This document shows positions 23,701-35,354 of a DNA stretch of 64,000 nt, piece by piece. Under the pieces are notes generated by a model that ran no database searches, had not been told where the DNA came from, and was given only the letters and a program-made list of their open reading frames with translations. The number at the start of each line of letters is the position of its first letter. Position 1 is the first letter of the stretch. This DNA is from Brachionus koreanus (Eukaryota > Rotifera > Eurotatoria > Ploima > Brachionidae): NCBI GenBank assembly GCA_016987375.1, contig PJRA01000016.1, forward strand, positions 1,633,427 to 1,697,426, given 5' to 3'. The position numbers were made by a program, and so were the translations under genes.

Positions 23701-25840
23701 TACGAACGAACTGGTAAACTTGGTGTCAAGTTTAAAAGCGAAAAGCAGCTATGCAAAAAACCGAAATTCAAAAGCGACGCACGTTTCGAGGTCAGACTCG
23801 AGGACATTCGCAAAACCAAGCTTAAGTTTGTTGACGACTTCAAGAGTAAAGTAAATCTCAAAGATCCTACCAACAATCTCATACTTACTTATCATTTAAA
23901 ACGAATGAAAAATCATGTGTCAAATACTAATCTGGTCAAGGCCGAACCTGCAACTTCGATTAAAAGCGAGCCCAAAGCTTCCATCTTGAGCAAAGAGCAA
24001 AAATTAGAAAGACATAAAAAACTGGCTGGATATTCACAAATTATTGCCGAGATTAAAAAAAAGGCTGACAAGAACGAGCCGAAAAGTGTTAAGAGCCAAA
24101 AAATAGTGCCTATTGGGAAAAATCTGAATTCAGAAATGACTAGTTTGGAGAAAAAACTCCTAAACAAACCGTCGGACACTCAACAAAAAGCAGATGAACG
24201 AAAAAATTTTTGGGAGCCCGACAAAGACTCGGAATTTTATTTGACTAGAATACGAACGGAAAAATGCGAACCATTCACCGACGTGCTTATACTAACACGA
24301 CTAAGTCTTAACAAAAAAGTAACCATTGAATACTCCAAACAATTCTATGATTCGAATGCAATTTTGTTCGATGCTGAAATGGAAAAATTTGTACGATTGA
24401 ACAAGTCGATATTTCCGTGTGATGAGTGGACCAAGTCTAAAGTAGAATCACACATAAAAGTACCACTAAGGCCTCAATTTGAGCCGCAGACTAGACGAGA
24501 AAAATTCAGACAAAAATTTGTACATCATATCAAAACAAGAAACCTAGTGAGTCCGTTTCAAGTAGACAATTTGCGCACATATGCGGAGCTCAGAGACCGT
24601 GTTGAAATTCATGCCGGTGGATTTAATGGGCTGGTAGTTGACCAAACCAGTTCGACAAACTGCGCTCAATCGGAACCCGTAGTAGAATTGTCCGAAGAAT
24701 GTCAGTCATCTAAAAGCACACCACTCGGTCAAACCATAGTCAAAGTCGAGCCGAGCGAAATTCAGCCGGCTAAAACCCCTGAATCGCCTGATCAACCCAC
24801 TGTTTCTCGGCCTGACACAGCTTCTTGTGATTTAGCTCCAAAAATTATGCTCTCCGAATATAAAAATGATGTTGAAAAGACAAAAAAAAGGCTCAAACAC
24901 AAAAAAAAAGTAAAACACAAGAAAAAAAAATTAAAAAAAATTCTCAACTCGTCCAGTTCGGACTCGTCATTTAGTGATTCGAGTCCCGAACGATACAAAA
25001 AAAGCAAATATTCGGACTTGAGTGAGTCAGATAGTGACGAAAAGCACAAACATAGACACAAACACAAGCATAAGCATAAGCGAGCCAGATCTAAAATTGA
25101 TGCCGAATATCCGACCTACGATTTTCCGACTTATGATTTTGATCTTGGTGAAAGCTTTGTCGAACACGATATCAAGACCGAATTGGACGAGTTTATGATC
25201 GACTGCAACCGGCCTTCAATAGGTAATTAGTGAAATTAAGAAAATTTATTTTGTATTTTTCTCAACAATTAAATAAAAAAAATTTTTTTTTAAACAATTT
25301 TATTAAAATTGAAGAATTTATAAAAAAATTTTTTTTTTCATAGACAACGATTCCATGTCTAAAAATGATTTAAATGATGCCATATCGAGTCAGTCGTGTT
25401 TGACATTGCCTATCGATAAACCAGTCATTGGGAGCAACGAAATTGACATGGAGATTGAAACCGCTGAATGTATGAGAAGCGAGCCTGTCAAAAGCAATGA
25501 AAACACGCCAAATATGCACCAAAAACCAAATAAATTTCATACACCGGAATATCAACGACATAATTTAAAACCACAACAGTTTTCATCGGCACCTGGTTTC
25601 AGATTTAATAAGACAATTGTCACAAATACATCAGTAAGTGTTAATCACCATCAGCAACAAAAATCTGCTCAAAATGGAAGCACTATTCGAAATACATCTA
25701 ACCCAATCAATCAACCAGCCAATACCTCTAGTTTAAAAGTATATCGCTTTAATCCTGTAAAGACAATTCAATCTAAGCAAAATGCCGATTCGTCAAATTC
25801 AAATACGAATGTTGTATGTAAGCAAGAAGTTCTCAGATAA
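20790..25840 (+). CDS. TASOR/FAM208-like protein (DUF3715, pseudo-PARP-like N-terminus)
   Basis: Three exons (20790-21473, 23083-25222, 25344-25840) join in phase to 1,106 residues. A GTAAGT donor and a 1,609-nt intron follow exon 1. Exon 1 plus the start of exon 2 resembles the TASOR N-terminal domain: LLNNRKAQIFETNKQL-like helix, DMMDIVRNGF, NVLGPAAYGLHMSKHLD (cf. the family's NILGDPTKGVYLSKYSD), SFYIIVVKTFY, then IKVRYYNSLVYLFDSDED and FPWAVLKYEE. TASOR is the scaffold of the HUSH silencing complex, and its PARP-like domain is inactive. Exon 2 continues with a long charged region, a block around RIRTEKCEPFTDVLILTRL, and near its end a Lys/His-rich tract (about 24890-25080) likely to bind nucleic acid or act as nuclear signal. 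Exon 3 is Ser/Asn/Gln-rich. Assignment rests on the N-terminal domain only. Confidence 0.7.
21474..23082. other. long intron of the TASOR-like gene
   Basis: At 1.6 kb this intron is about 30 times the local norm. It is AT-rich, with no open frame and no recognised repeat apart from homopolymers. Regulatory content is possible but not visible. Confidence 0.6.
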
Positions 25841-26773
25841 CAGTATTTATGCATTTGTAATGATGCTCGATCTTATGCCAATGTTAATAAGCAATTTAAT
25901 TGTTTTTTCTTTTTTCGTCTAATTTTTTTTCAGGTTTTTTAAGTGTGAAAAATGATTTAGCATTTTTATTGTAAATTAAAACCATTTTTTTTAAAAAATA
26001 TCATTAAAGTTTGTCTAAAAGATTAGTCAAACAGGTTAAATTTAATATTGGTTCAATAAATAGTTGATTAAAAAATAATTTTCTATGTAAATAATTTAAA
26101 TTGATCACAAAAAGCTTGATATTTTTTTTGTAAAAATAAATTTTAAAATTCAATTTATTCAAGACATGTCAAAACCGACAAAATTTAAATATATTTTAAA
26201 TGACAAGATTGACTTGTTAAATTTTTTGTCTCATAATTTTTTTTTAAGAAAAAAATAATTAAACATACTTTTTGTATTTGAAGAATTTTTTTGTAGTTTT
26301 TTATTTATGATTGAAAGAATTTTTATTCAATAAAACAAACCATCTTATTTTGCACTTTTATTACAAGAAAATGTGCTAAATTAAAACTTATACCACAAGT
26401 AAATAGAAAAGAAACTAAAATTTTAATTTTTTAAAATTTCTAATTCAATTTAAAATCTTGAAATTATGTAATAAATGTCAAATTGAAAAATTTCAATAAA
26501 AAATTTGCCTTTCTTAAAATTATTCATTCCAAAAATTTTGATTTATTAAATAAGTTTTTTTAATGAAGTTTTTTGAAAAAATTTCTGTTCAATTTTAGTC
26601 TAGTTTAGTTAATTGAAATAAATATAAATGACCCAATTGATGACATAAACTTTGTGGAATTGATCAACTTATTTTCAACAATTTTTCTATCATAAAATTC
26701 AGAAAAAAATTTTTTTTATTATAAAAAGCTTAAATTAAAGAATAAAATTTATTGAAAAAAAAATCAAGTACAA
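25841..26773. other. convergent 3' spacer
   Basis: Spacer between the convergent TASOR-like (+) and SLC7A-like (-) genes. It holds several AATAAA-like polyadenylation signals in both directions and no coding signal. Confidence 0.55.
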
Positions 26774-28850
26774 CTAAAATATACTTTCATCAATAATTTG
26801 TTCAGTGTCTTCAATATAAGGCTCGTGAAAACAAGGACATAGAATATGCGAGCCAAAATTATTTTCCTTGCTATATCTGATGCTATATGTAAAGTAAATC
26901 ACAATTCCGATTCCAAACCAAACTAAAAATCTAATCCATGTAGCAGTTGTTAATGATGTAACCAGATAAACGTTAACAAAAGCACTTAAAATTGGAATAA
27001 ATGGTACCAATGGCACTTTGAAAGTAGTAATCGTGTTATCTTGGGGTTGACGCCACAAAATAAATGACAAAACAAGCAATACCAATAAAAAAATTATCAA
27101 GAATGTAATAGGAGCAGCCATTTGAAGATCAGCATGATTTAAAATTATACCAATAACTAGAATGATAATCACTTAAATTGAGAAAGAAAAATTATTATTT
27201 TTCACAAAAATAAAATTTAATAAAATTACTTATCGTAAATATTAATGTATTTGCTAGATGTGAAGTTGCTCGACTTGGTTTAGTCTCACTGGGTAAAAAT
27301 AATCGTCTGTAAAGAGGTTCAGATGAATACCCAAATAAAAAAGCTTTAAATTTAGAAATAAAATTATTTGAACTTTTTGTGGATCTTTCGTTTGAATTTG
27401 AATTGTATCGGAGTGACAGGCAGCAAGCTGAAACAAGACTATATGCAATAAGAGTTCCAATAGACATCATATCAATTAATTGATTCAAATCGAACAATAA
27501 AACAAGAATACCGGCTAAGAGACCTGTTAGCAAACTAGCCCATAGAGGAGTATTTAACTTTGGAGTTAAAAAAGACAAAAATTTAAACAACAAACCATCT
27601 GTCGACATGCTATATACAACTCTGGGCATTGGAAACATTGAGGCATAAAGTCCAGTAGCCAGACTAATTATAGCTCCTGTAGTAACAACATAATAGACCC
27701 ATTCTAGACCAACATAATTAAAAACTTCAGACAAGGGAGCACTCATATCAAATATATAATATGGTACCATTAAGCTAACTACTATAGATACACCGATATA
27801 GCAGATACTTACAGTTAGCAATGTTAATAATATGCTAATTGGAATGGTTCGTTTTGGGTTGATCACTTCTTCCCCAGTAGTAGCTATTACATCGAAGCCA
27901 ATATATGCATAAAAGCATTTAGCAGCTCCCTTAATTATACCATTAAAACCAAAGGGTACAAAACCTCCATTTCCACACAAATTTGATTCTTTGCATGTCA
28001 AGTTTCTACCACCAATATCTGTATAGCTCATGTTTGGCTTAAATTAAAAATAAATTATTTAATTAAATTTTTTGATGCAAACAAATATTTACATAGACTT
28101 TTTTGGACCAATTTTCCAAGTTACCTTTTGAAGATCCAGCAAGTATGACAAACAAAATACAAACTACATTGCCAGCGGTGAAAATTTTATTTAGAAATGA
28201 TGATTCTTTGACACCAATTGTTAGTAATCCAGTTATTATAATTGCCATTCCGAAAGCCAGAAAATCTGGATATGGAGCCAAAAAATGAACATTCATGTGC
28301 ATTGAACTATTGAAAGCTTGGCTTATTTTGTAATCAGTCAAACTGTCGATGTATTTGCTCAAAGCACTTGCTGATGTTGATGTGCCTATTACATATTCTA
28401 AGATCACATCCCAACCAATTATGAATGCTAGAAATTCTCCGATTGTGACATATATGTACACGTAAGCCGAGCCACTACGAGGAACACGCGATCCAAGCTC
28501 GGCATAGCAAAGACCAGCCAAAAAAGAGCAAATTCCTGCTATTAAAAATGAGATAATTATTGATGGCCCGGCAGTGTGTGATATTGTATTGCCTAGAAAT
28601 TTTTTTTTTTAATTTGAAACAATCAAAATAATTTATTTTTACCTATTAAAACGTAGACTCCAGAACCAATTGTTGACGAGACGCCTTTTTTAGTTAAGTT
28701 TTATTAATAATTTAAATATGGAAATTTATGAGTGAAGAAACCTAGCGCAGTGAGATCAAGTAAGCCAAGAACTCGCGACAAATTGGTACTTTCAATGCTA
28801 TTTTGGTCAAATTTTTTTTTTCGATAAAAAAATTGAAAATTAAAAATCAT
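26774..28850 (-). CDS. cationic amino-acid transporter (SLC7A1-4 group)
   Basis: Five exons (28742-28850, 28643-28684, 28093-28592, 27230-28037, 26774-27171) join in phase to 618 residues, the usual CAT length. After a short N-terminus comes LSRVLGLLDLTALGVGSS-like sequence and TIGSGVYVLIG, the unwound TM1 substrate site of APC-fold carriers. Other marks are AGLCYAELGSRVPRSGSAYV, FAFIIGWDVILEYVIGTS-like TM3, NGIIKGAAKCFYAYIGFD, VINPKRTIPISILLTLL and PMPRVVYSMSTDGLLF. The C-terminal exon carries the last TM helices including RQPQDNTITTFKVPLVPF-IP-LSAFVNVYL. These are classic for system y+ transporters of Arg/Lys/ornithine at the plasma membrane. Exon 2 is only 42 nt. The fourteen-helix layout is expected from the family. 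The start is the first ATG; it lacks an upstream in-frame alternative. Confidence 0.93.
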
Positions 28851-29279
28851 TTTATTTTTATTTAAATATAAATTCAAATCAAAAGGTATAAAATTTAGTC
28901 TAATTTAGGTAAACACTTGAATCATTCTCAGAAATATTTTATTATAATTGAAAATTTTTTCTTAAAAATTCGAAATTTAAAAGCAATCACTAAATAGAAA
29001 ATTTAAATTTATACTGATTTGTTTTTTGATTTATAAGTCAATCTCACAAGACAAAAATGACTTAATTTTATATAATTGAAAATTATTAATTTTAATTTTT
29101 AATTTTACTTTACGTATATTTGCTACGAAAGCATCAACAAATACCCAATTTACAGACTAATCATATTATTATTCTTATTCTTAAAATTTATGGGAAAAAA
29201 TATGAAAATAATTCCTCTAATAATTTAGATATGTCTAAAATACAATGGGTCTACATGACCAACATTCTTTCAAATCTTT
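28851..29279. other. upstream flank of the transporter gene
   Basis: AT-rich flank with no exon visible. It presumably contains the promoter for the minus-strand SLC7A-like gene. Confidence 0.4.
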
Positions 29280-29995
29280 TCAATATACTAATAAAACTTT
29301 TCAGTATATCCATTTTTCTTTTCAGCATACTTTACTTTTTAACATATTTTCTTCTGAAAAACATACCTCCCTTTTTAAAAAACCAAAAAATTATTTAACA
29401 TACTCAATTTTTAAATAAAAATATATTTGATAAAAATTTTTAATTTTTTTTTCACAGAATTTGAATTAAATTTTTGTCAATTTAAAAGATTTTTTTAAAA
29501 AATATATTTAGTTTAATTTCAATTTTTATCAATACGCTTGCTGCTCTTATTTGACCACCATGTTTGGGTTTGTTCACGATGATCACATATTTTAAATTTA
29601 AAAAAGTATTTAAAATAGCAATAATGAACTTTAAGATCAATTTTGATCTCATCACTGCCTTTGAAAAGGAAATAATACTCATTTACTTGTACAAAAAATT
29701 CATATTTAGAGTGCTTGTTAGCGAATTGTTTGCATTTGCTAAATTTTTGTTGAGTTATCTTCTAGGTCTTCATCCGCATTGATCATTGCTAAATTTTAAA
29801 AATATAAAAAATTAATCTTTTTTAAAATTAATCTTAATTAATCGATTCTAGTTTAATCTTAAGTGTACTAAAAAGATTTTGAGTATGTTATTAAGGTTTT
29901 TTGTATGTTAAAAATGCAAGTATGTTGTGATGAAAAATTGGTATACTGAAAAGTTTTGTCTGTATGTTAAATAGTTTTATCAGTATGTTAAAACA
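29280..29995. repeat. inverted-repeat element with repeated GTATGTTA motifs (candidate non-autonomous transposon)
   Basis: The left arm (about 29280-29412), read in reverse complement, matches the right arm (about 29873-29995) in order. Both have TTGAGTATGTTA at one end, then spaced GTATGTT copies, then a TATACTGAAAAGTTTT block, then TATGTTAAA or TATATTGAAA. The arms flank about 460 nt of AT-rich sequence without a credible gene. The GTATGTTA motif recurs several times in each arm, like sub-terminal repeats bound by a transposase. Target duplication not resolved. Confidence 0.5.
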
Positions 29996-29999
29996 ACAA

Positions 30000-30305
30000 C
30001 AACTTTAAATACAATTTAAAGTTTATGTCATCCTAAATTAAATCTCTGCAAACGTATTTCAAGGCCGACTAAATATTTTCAATTGCAAAATCTTTCTCTT
30101 CCAAAATTCCAAAACAACAATGCCTCAAGAGTTAACTTTTAGCTGCTTGATTTCCTTTGAAGAAACTTTAAAAATCTGTTTTTTTTTATTCTAAAGAAGC
30201 CAAGTAATATTTTTAACATTATAATGCAACTTTTTTTTTACTAGTTACTGAGTATATATTATGATTTTTGTTTTTTTTTTAAAATATTATTAAAAAATTT
30301 CTTTT
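30000..30305. other. short intergenic before ZRSR2
   Basis: AT-rich spacer with no recognised feature. The ZRSR2 promoter should be here. Confidence 0.4.
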
Positions 30306-31862
30306 ATGTCAAATTTAAAAATAAATCCCGAAGCTCTTGTTCGTCATAATAATTTAGAATACAAGTTCAAAGACCTAATTAATTTATTTCTAAAATCATA
30401 CACTAATGTAAAGTAAGCTATTTTAGCTAATGATAATGCAATAAATTTATGAGTGCTTAATTAAAAATCTAGCCATAGTGTGTATCGCAAAATTGTCAAA
30501 AAAGTAAGCCGCAAATATTTTCGTCAGCAGAAAGCCTTAAAGATAGAACAATTGGAAGAAGCCTGTAATTTTAAATTTTTAAACATTTAGAATTTTTTTT
30601 CTTATTTAATTTGTTTCAAGTTCCGAGAATTGAGTCAAGACCAGTCGATGAGTGCGAGCTTGAACTGATCGAAAGAGAAAAAGAGCATAAACTTTGGCTA
30701 GAGCGTGAAAATTTGGCTCAGCTAAATTGGAAGGCTAACAAAGAACGAAATGAAAAAATTTTACTCAAAGTCAAAGAAAAAGAAGTATGTAAAAACAAAA
30801 TTAAAATTGGCATATTATAATATTTGTGTAATTAGAAACGGCTGGAGGCAATTTCTTTGTCAAAACAGGTCAGCATTTTTATAACCATGAATCATATCCT
30901 TTGAAAATAAATCAACATTCATAAGGACATTTAATTCTAATATTATCCTTAACTTTTTCTTGAAAACAATTTAGAGTTTAAAAGTGAATGTAACTCCGCT
31001 GTGTTATGTTAAACCGGCTTTTTATCAGCAAGATTGGCAAAGATGTAGTTACTTTGCCAAAACTGGTGTGTGCAAATACGCAAATTTATGCTCAAAATCC
31101 CATTTGATTAGTTCAAATGAAATTTTGACAACTCTAATTTTTCCTGGTATGTACTCTCACATGCTAATGGGCTATGAACTTTTAAAAAATGACCAAAACA
31201 ATGGTAAAAAAAAAAAAAATTTTTTTCTTTTTTATAACATCTAAATAACTCAATTTTTTCCTTAGACGAATCATTGGAATATGACGAAAATGATATAATG
31301 GATAATTTTAAAATTTTTTATGATGATGTCGTCAACAAATTAAAGACATATGGAAATTTAATTCAATTTCTTGTTTGTTCAAATTATCTGCGTCATCTAA
31401 GAGGCAATGTCTATGTTCAATACGAAAAGTTTGTTTAATTTTTTTGTTGAGAAAAGCTTTAAAATAAAAATTTATAGAGAATGTGAAGCAAAAGCTGCAT
31501 TTCAGGACCTAAATGGGAGATTTTATGCGGGCAAACAAGTTTTTTGTTATTTTTCCCATGTTAAAAATTGGCAAAATGCTGTTTGTTCGAAATTTTTGCA
31601 CAATTGCTGTGATAAAAACCGCCTCTGCAATTACTTGCATGTGTTTGCTGATCCATACAATGAGTTTGAGATAAGGGACCAAAGCCATGTGATAAAAAAT
31701 GCAAAAATTGAATGCAGCTTGGGAGCTTGGTCTTCTGATGATGAAAAAAGTTTGAGCTCAAAAGAAAATTTTGTTAAAAAAGAGAGAAAAAAGCGCAAGA
31801 AGCGATCAAGAAGTCGGAGCTGTGGCGAAAAGAAGCGTCATCGCAATTGTAAAAATAAATAG
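30306..31862 (+). CDS. ZRSR2: ZRSR2/U2AF35-related splicing factor
   Basis: Seven exons (30306-30412, 30473-30564, 30621-30784, 30836-30868, 30975-31203, 31266-31428, 31478-31862) join in phase to 390 residues. The order is the ZRSR2 order. A basic helical N-terminus (HSVYRKIVKKVSRKYF) is followed by charged helices (ELELIEREKEHKLWLEREN). A first CCCH finger follows (CSYFAKTGVCKYANLCSKSH: Cys-x8-Cys-x5-Cys-x3-His). Then comes a U2AF-homology RRM (from LTTLIFPGMYSHMLMGYE to GNVYVQYEKE and AAFQDLNGRFYAGKQVFCYF). A second CCCH finger ends DKNRLCNYLH, and the tail is short and RS/KK-rich. ZRSR2 contacts the 3' splice site, especially of U12-type introns, and works with U2AF2. Exon 4 is only 33 nt. 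The ATG is the first in frame. High confidence on family; ZRSR1/2 cannot be told apart. Confidence 0.92.
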
Positions 31863-32282
31863 ACTGATAAAAAACATAGTTTTTGTGAAAAATAAATTTA
31901 TCTTGGTTATTTTTAATTTTTTTTAAATAATCTAAGTTTAGATAAGAATAAATTGTATTTTTTAGATAAATATAAATTTTTTTTTTCATGATTGAATTTA
32001 TTAATCATTTTTTATTAATAAAGAAATTTTTTTTTTCCAAGTGAAATTTAAACTTTTGATCAAAATTTATTTTTAAAAGAATTGACTTAAAATTGTTAAA
32101 TTTAAAGCTCTAAAATTAAACAATTATACTATAACAAAATTGATTTTTACCCTAAAAAAAAAAATTGGCTCAGATCATTACTGACAACTTATATGTCTTA
32201 TAGAACAACAATTAAGTACCCGTCTCAACAAAAACAAAAAAAAGCCATACCGGTTTAAAAAAATATTCAAATTATTATTAGT
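31863..32282. other. convergent spacer between ZRSR2 and HNF4
   Basis: Poly(A/T) rich spacer with polyadenylation-like AATAAA signals (for example just after the ZRSR2 stop). No coding signal. Confidence 0.5.
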
Positions 32283-35200
32283 CTAAGAATTATCGTGGGT
32301 ACTTTCGGACTTAATTTGAATAGGTGGCTCATTAGTAAGAACATTGGTAAACTCGTCATTAGGAAAACAGTCAATCAGGTTCATTGGGTCGTCGAAGAAC
32401 TCGGGCGAGCTGTTCAAAGGTGGATAGGGATCTTGAACTATGGTGAGAAAATTGGTGTTTTGATTGAACGAACTCTGAGGTTCGGCAGATTGGGCCATGG
32501 CGCCCGAATCACTAGTCATCTCTTGGCCTGACATATTTTGGTGAATGCGTCCCATTGGATTAATATCAATATTTCCTTCAAATCAAATATTTAGCGTTAT
32601 TTAACTACCCGAATCTCAGCAATTTATATTCCAGTACCCCTGCGCAGAGCATCTAAGCAGCAGCAGCAGCTAAATAGAGCAATTTAAAAAAAAAAGAGCT
32701 TTTTTTCTTAATTTATTAATTTTCTTTGATTCGATAAAAATTTACTATAATTTCAAAAAAATAAAATAAAAAAATAAATAAAATGAGCTTTTTTTTTTGT
32801 TGTTAAACATGATATAAATATATTAAAGGTGATTTTTGTTGCCTTGGCACAGGAATGCATAGTGTAATGTTTGTTTATATGTTTATTTTGGTGCATATTA
32901 TCATAAACATGCCGTGGCAATCACCGATAAAATTTGCATACAATGAGATTATGTTAAGCTTTTAAAATAAAAAAAAATTCATATAACCGGAATATAAATT
33001 ACTAAAATTTGCTTGGCAAAAGACTCAAAATAAAATAAAAAAATGAAATAAAACATAAACACAGAGCAATTTAAAAAAAAAAATAGAGATCCTATAGCAC
33101 AAAAACAAAAAGCATTGTCTCTAAATTTTCTCACCCAAAAGCATTTCACTTAACAAATTGTCAATATTAGCACCGCCAAAATGTTTAAGATACTGAACTA
33201 TTTCAATCATTTGTTGGGATAAGTTGTGCAATGTGGGCAACAAGAGCAACATTTCACCAAATCTTCCCCGACTGTCGTACAACCTTTCTTCGTTTACATA
33301 GTCCTCTAAATTAATTTGAATTTGAGAGCGAATTTTTTTTATTTGTATCGGATCTGATATGCCTCTTGAATCTTTAAAAAAAAAAATTTTTTTTTATTTA
33401 GAAATTTTTTCAATCTAAAAATTAGTTTATAAAAAAAAATTACCAGGGTCAAAAAAAACAATTGCTTTTAGACACGAAAATTCGTGATCGTTTATTTGTA
33501 TTTCTCTTAGCGGTCTAACAATCAAGTCTAGAACCTTGCCAGCCACTTTGCTAATCTCAAATTCGGACTTGTCTCTGGATATGATTGATCCATTACCAAG
33601 TATAAGCACGTCTGTACATCTAATGGAGCGTCTAGCAGCGCCGAGAATCAAATTTTCACCTGCATGAGTTTTTAGCAAAGCTATTTTATCATCTGTGGGC
33701 AATTCACAAAAAAATGGAATAGACTTGGCCCATTCGACCAGCAACAACAATTGTTGTTTCATTGAATCAGCGATTTCATTAGCTGACGCGATCCGCTGCG
33801 GCTTAGTTTCGGTCACTTGGGCACCAATTTGTCTAGTTCTAATCTCTGCATCATACAGTATATTCACACTAAACGAGGGACTTTCTAAACAGCTAGGCAC
33901 CACTCGTTTGTGATTCACTATTCGATCGCGCTCATTCTGAACAGCTTCTTTTTTCATGCCAGCTCTAAAGCACTTTTTAAGTCGACAGTAGCGACACTGA
34001 TTTCTCTTGTCCTTGTCAACTATGCAGTTTTTCTTAAATCTGCAAGTGTACATATGATTTTTTCTGACACTACGTCTAAAAAAACCCTTGCATCCATCAC
34101 ATGAATTGGCACCATAGTGTTTTCCAGTGGCTTTGTCGCCGCATACAGCACAATAAATTGAAGTCGAGTTAAGAATTGACATTGAGTCATTGGCTGATGT
34201 TGTCGCTAAGCTGGAACCAAAAGAGTTTGAATCATCTGGTGCCTGTGAAAGCTCTGTTTCCTCCAAATTTATTAGTTCTTTGCGCAGCATTTGATTTTGC
34301 TTTTTTTTGGATTCGTCAAACGGAGGATTAGACGATGATGAAGAGCATGGCGACGATGAGACTGTGCGTGATTGTGAACTTAATGCGTTAGACAAGTCGG
34401 CCTGTGTTGGCGATGAGCATCTAATATCAGAATTCTTATTGAATGAAAGGCTATCTAGATTAAGTATTTTCAATTGAGTCAAATCAGCTTCTCCACTTGC
34501 CAGTAAATAACCACTATTTGCACTAGATATTTGATCGTTTTCCAATTTAACTATTAAAATATAAAATTAATTCAATTTTTTTTTTATTTAAGATAAAAAT
34601 TAGGACTTTAAATAATAATAAATTATAATTATTTTAAGCCTAGTTTAATTTTTTTTTCGTGATTGATTTACAAAAAGAATACAAAAAAAAAAAAAATTTT
34701 TAAAATAAAATGAGACAAATTTTTTTTGAGTAAAATTTGTTTTTTTTTACTACTAGAAAAAGTATAAATAATCGATCAAAGTAAATGTTAAGTATGAAAA
34801 TGTGCTTTGAAGATTGATGAATTATCACTAGTTCTAAAACGTGGCTCAATTCAGTTCATTTAGTACACATTTAGATGCAAGAAATATCTAAAAATTTTTT
34901 GCTAAGAAAATTCTAGCATGTAGTAAAATTTAGCTTAAATATTATTCATTGCTTTGCTAAAAGTTTAAATTTTAATTAGTTTTTTATTTCAATTGAGTTT
35001 AATTTAAAATTGGGCTAAATAAAAATTTGATAAAAAGGCGTATCTCTGAATGCACAGAGTTAGATAACAAATACAACCAGCTCGAACTTGTGCTAAAATT
35101 AGAAAATTATTACCTGGATTTTGATGATGGCCAGCTATTTGATTGAAGCCGGTGTTTTGATTTAGTAAGAAAAAATTAGAGTCTAAAGACATTTGATTGC

Positions 35201-35354
35201 TGCCGCTGAACTGAGATAATGGATTAGCTGTGTTGTCGTAATGGGTCTCGTTTACCATGCTAAAAGTGTTCTGTGCGCTTTGCTGATGATTGCCTATCAA
35301 CTGCTGCTGATTCTGCTGCTCCGACTGATAATGATTCATCTGCTGTAAATACAT
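32283..35354 (-). CDS. HNF4: HNF4-type nuclear receptor (NR2A)
   Basis: Four exons (35114-35354, 33444-34550, 33135-33371, 32283-32575) join in phase to 625 residues. Exon 1 is Gln/Asn-rich. Exon 2 has a Ser-rich region and then the DNA-binding domain: [20 protein letters not shown] with the P-box [18 protein letters not shown], and [20 protein letters not shown]. The hinge contains [10 protein letters not shown], identical to vertebrate HNF4. The ligand-binding domain starts near [20 protein letters not shown] and includes [32 protein letters not shown] and, in exon 3, [16 protein letters not shown] and a helix-12 region ending SEMLLG. Exon 4 is an F-domain-like tail. HNF4 binds DR1 sites as a homodimer and drives gut and metabolic genes. 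A second ATG at 34545 could start a shorter isoform; exon 1 begins right after an AG acceptor-like TTTAATTAG. Confidence 0.96.
32576..33134. other. HNF4 intron with a small inverted-repeat segment
   Basis: Intron of about 0.56 kb. The segment 32828-32925 begins GGTGATT and ends AATCACC, and is less AT-rich than the rest. It contains CTTGGCAC on the plus strand. See findings. Confidence 0.45.

Noticed and set aside
24792..25067. Minus-strand Cys/Leu/Phe-rich frame
   Set aside because: Antisense of the Lys/His/Ser-rich region of the TASOR-like gene.
29120..29398. Plus-strand frame of 92 codons
   Set aside because: Lies in the left arm of the inverted-repeat element; hydrophobic AT-driven composition and no homologous feature.
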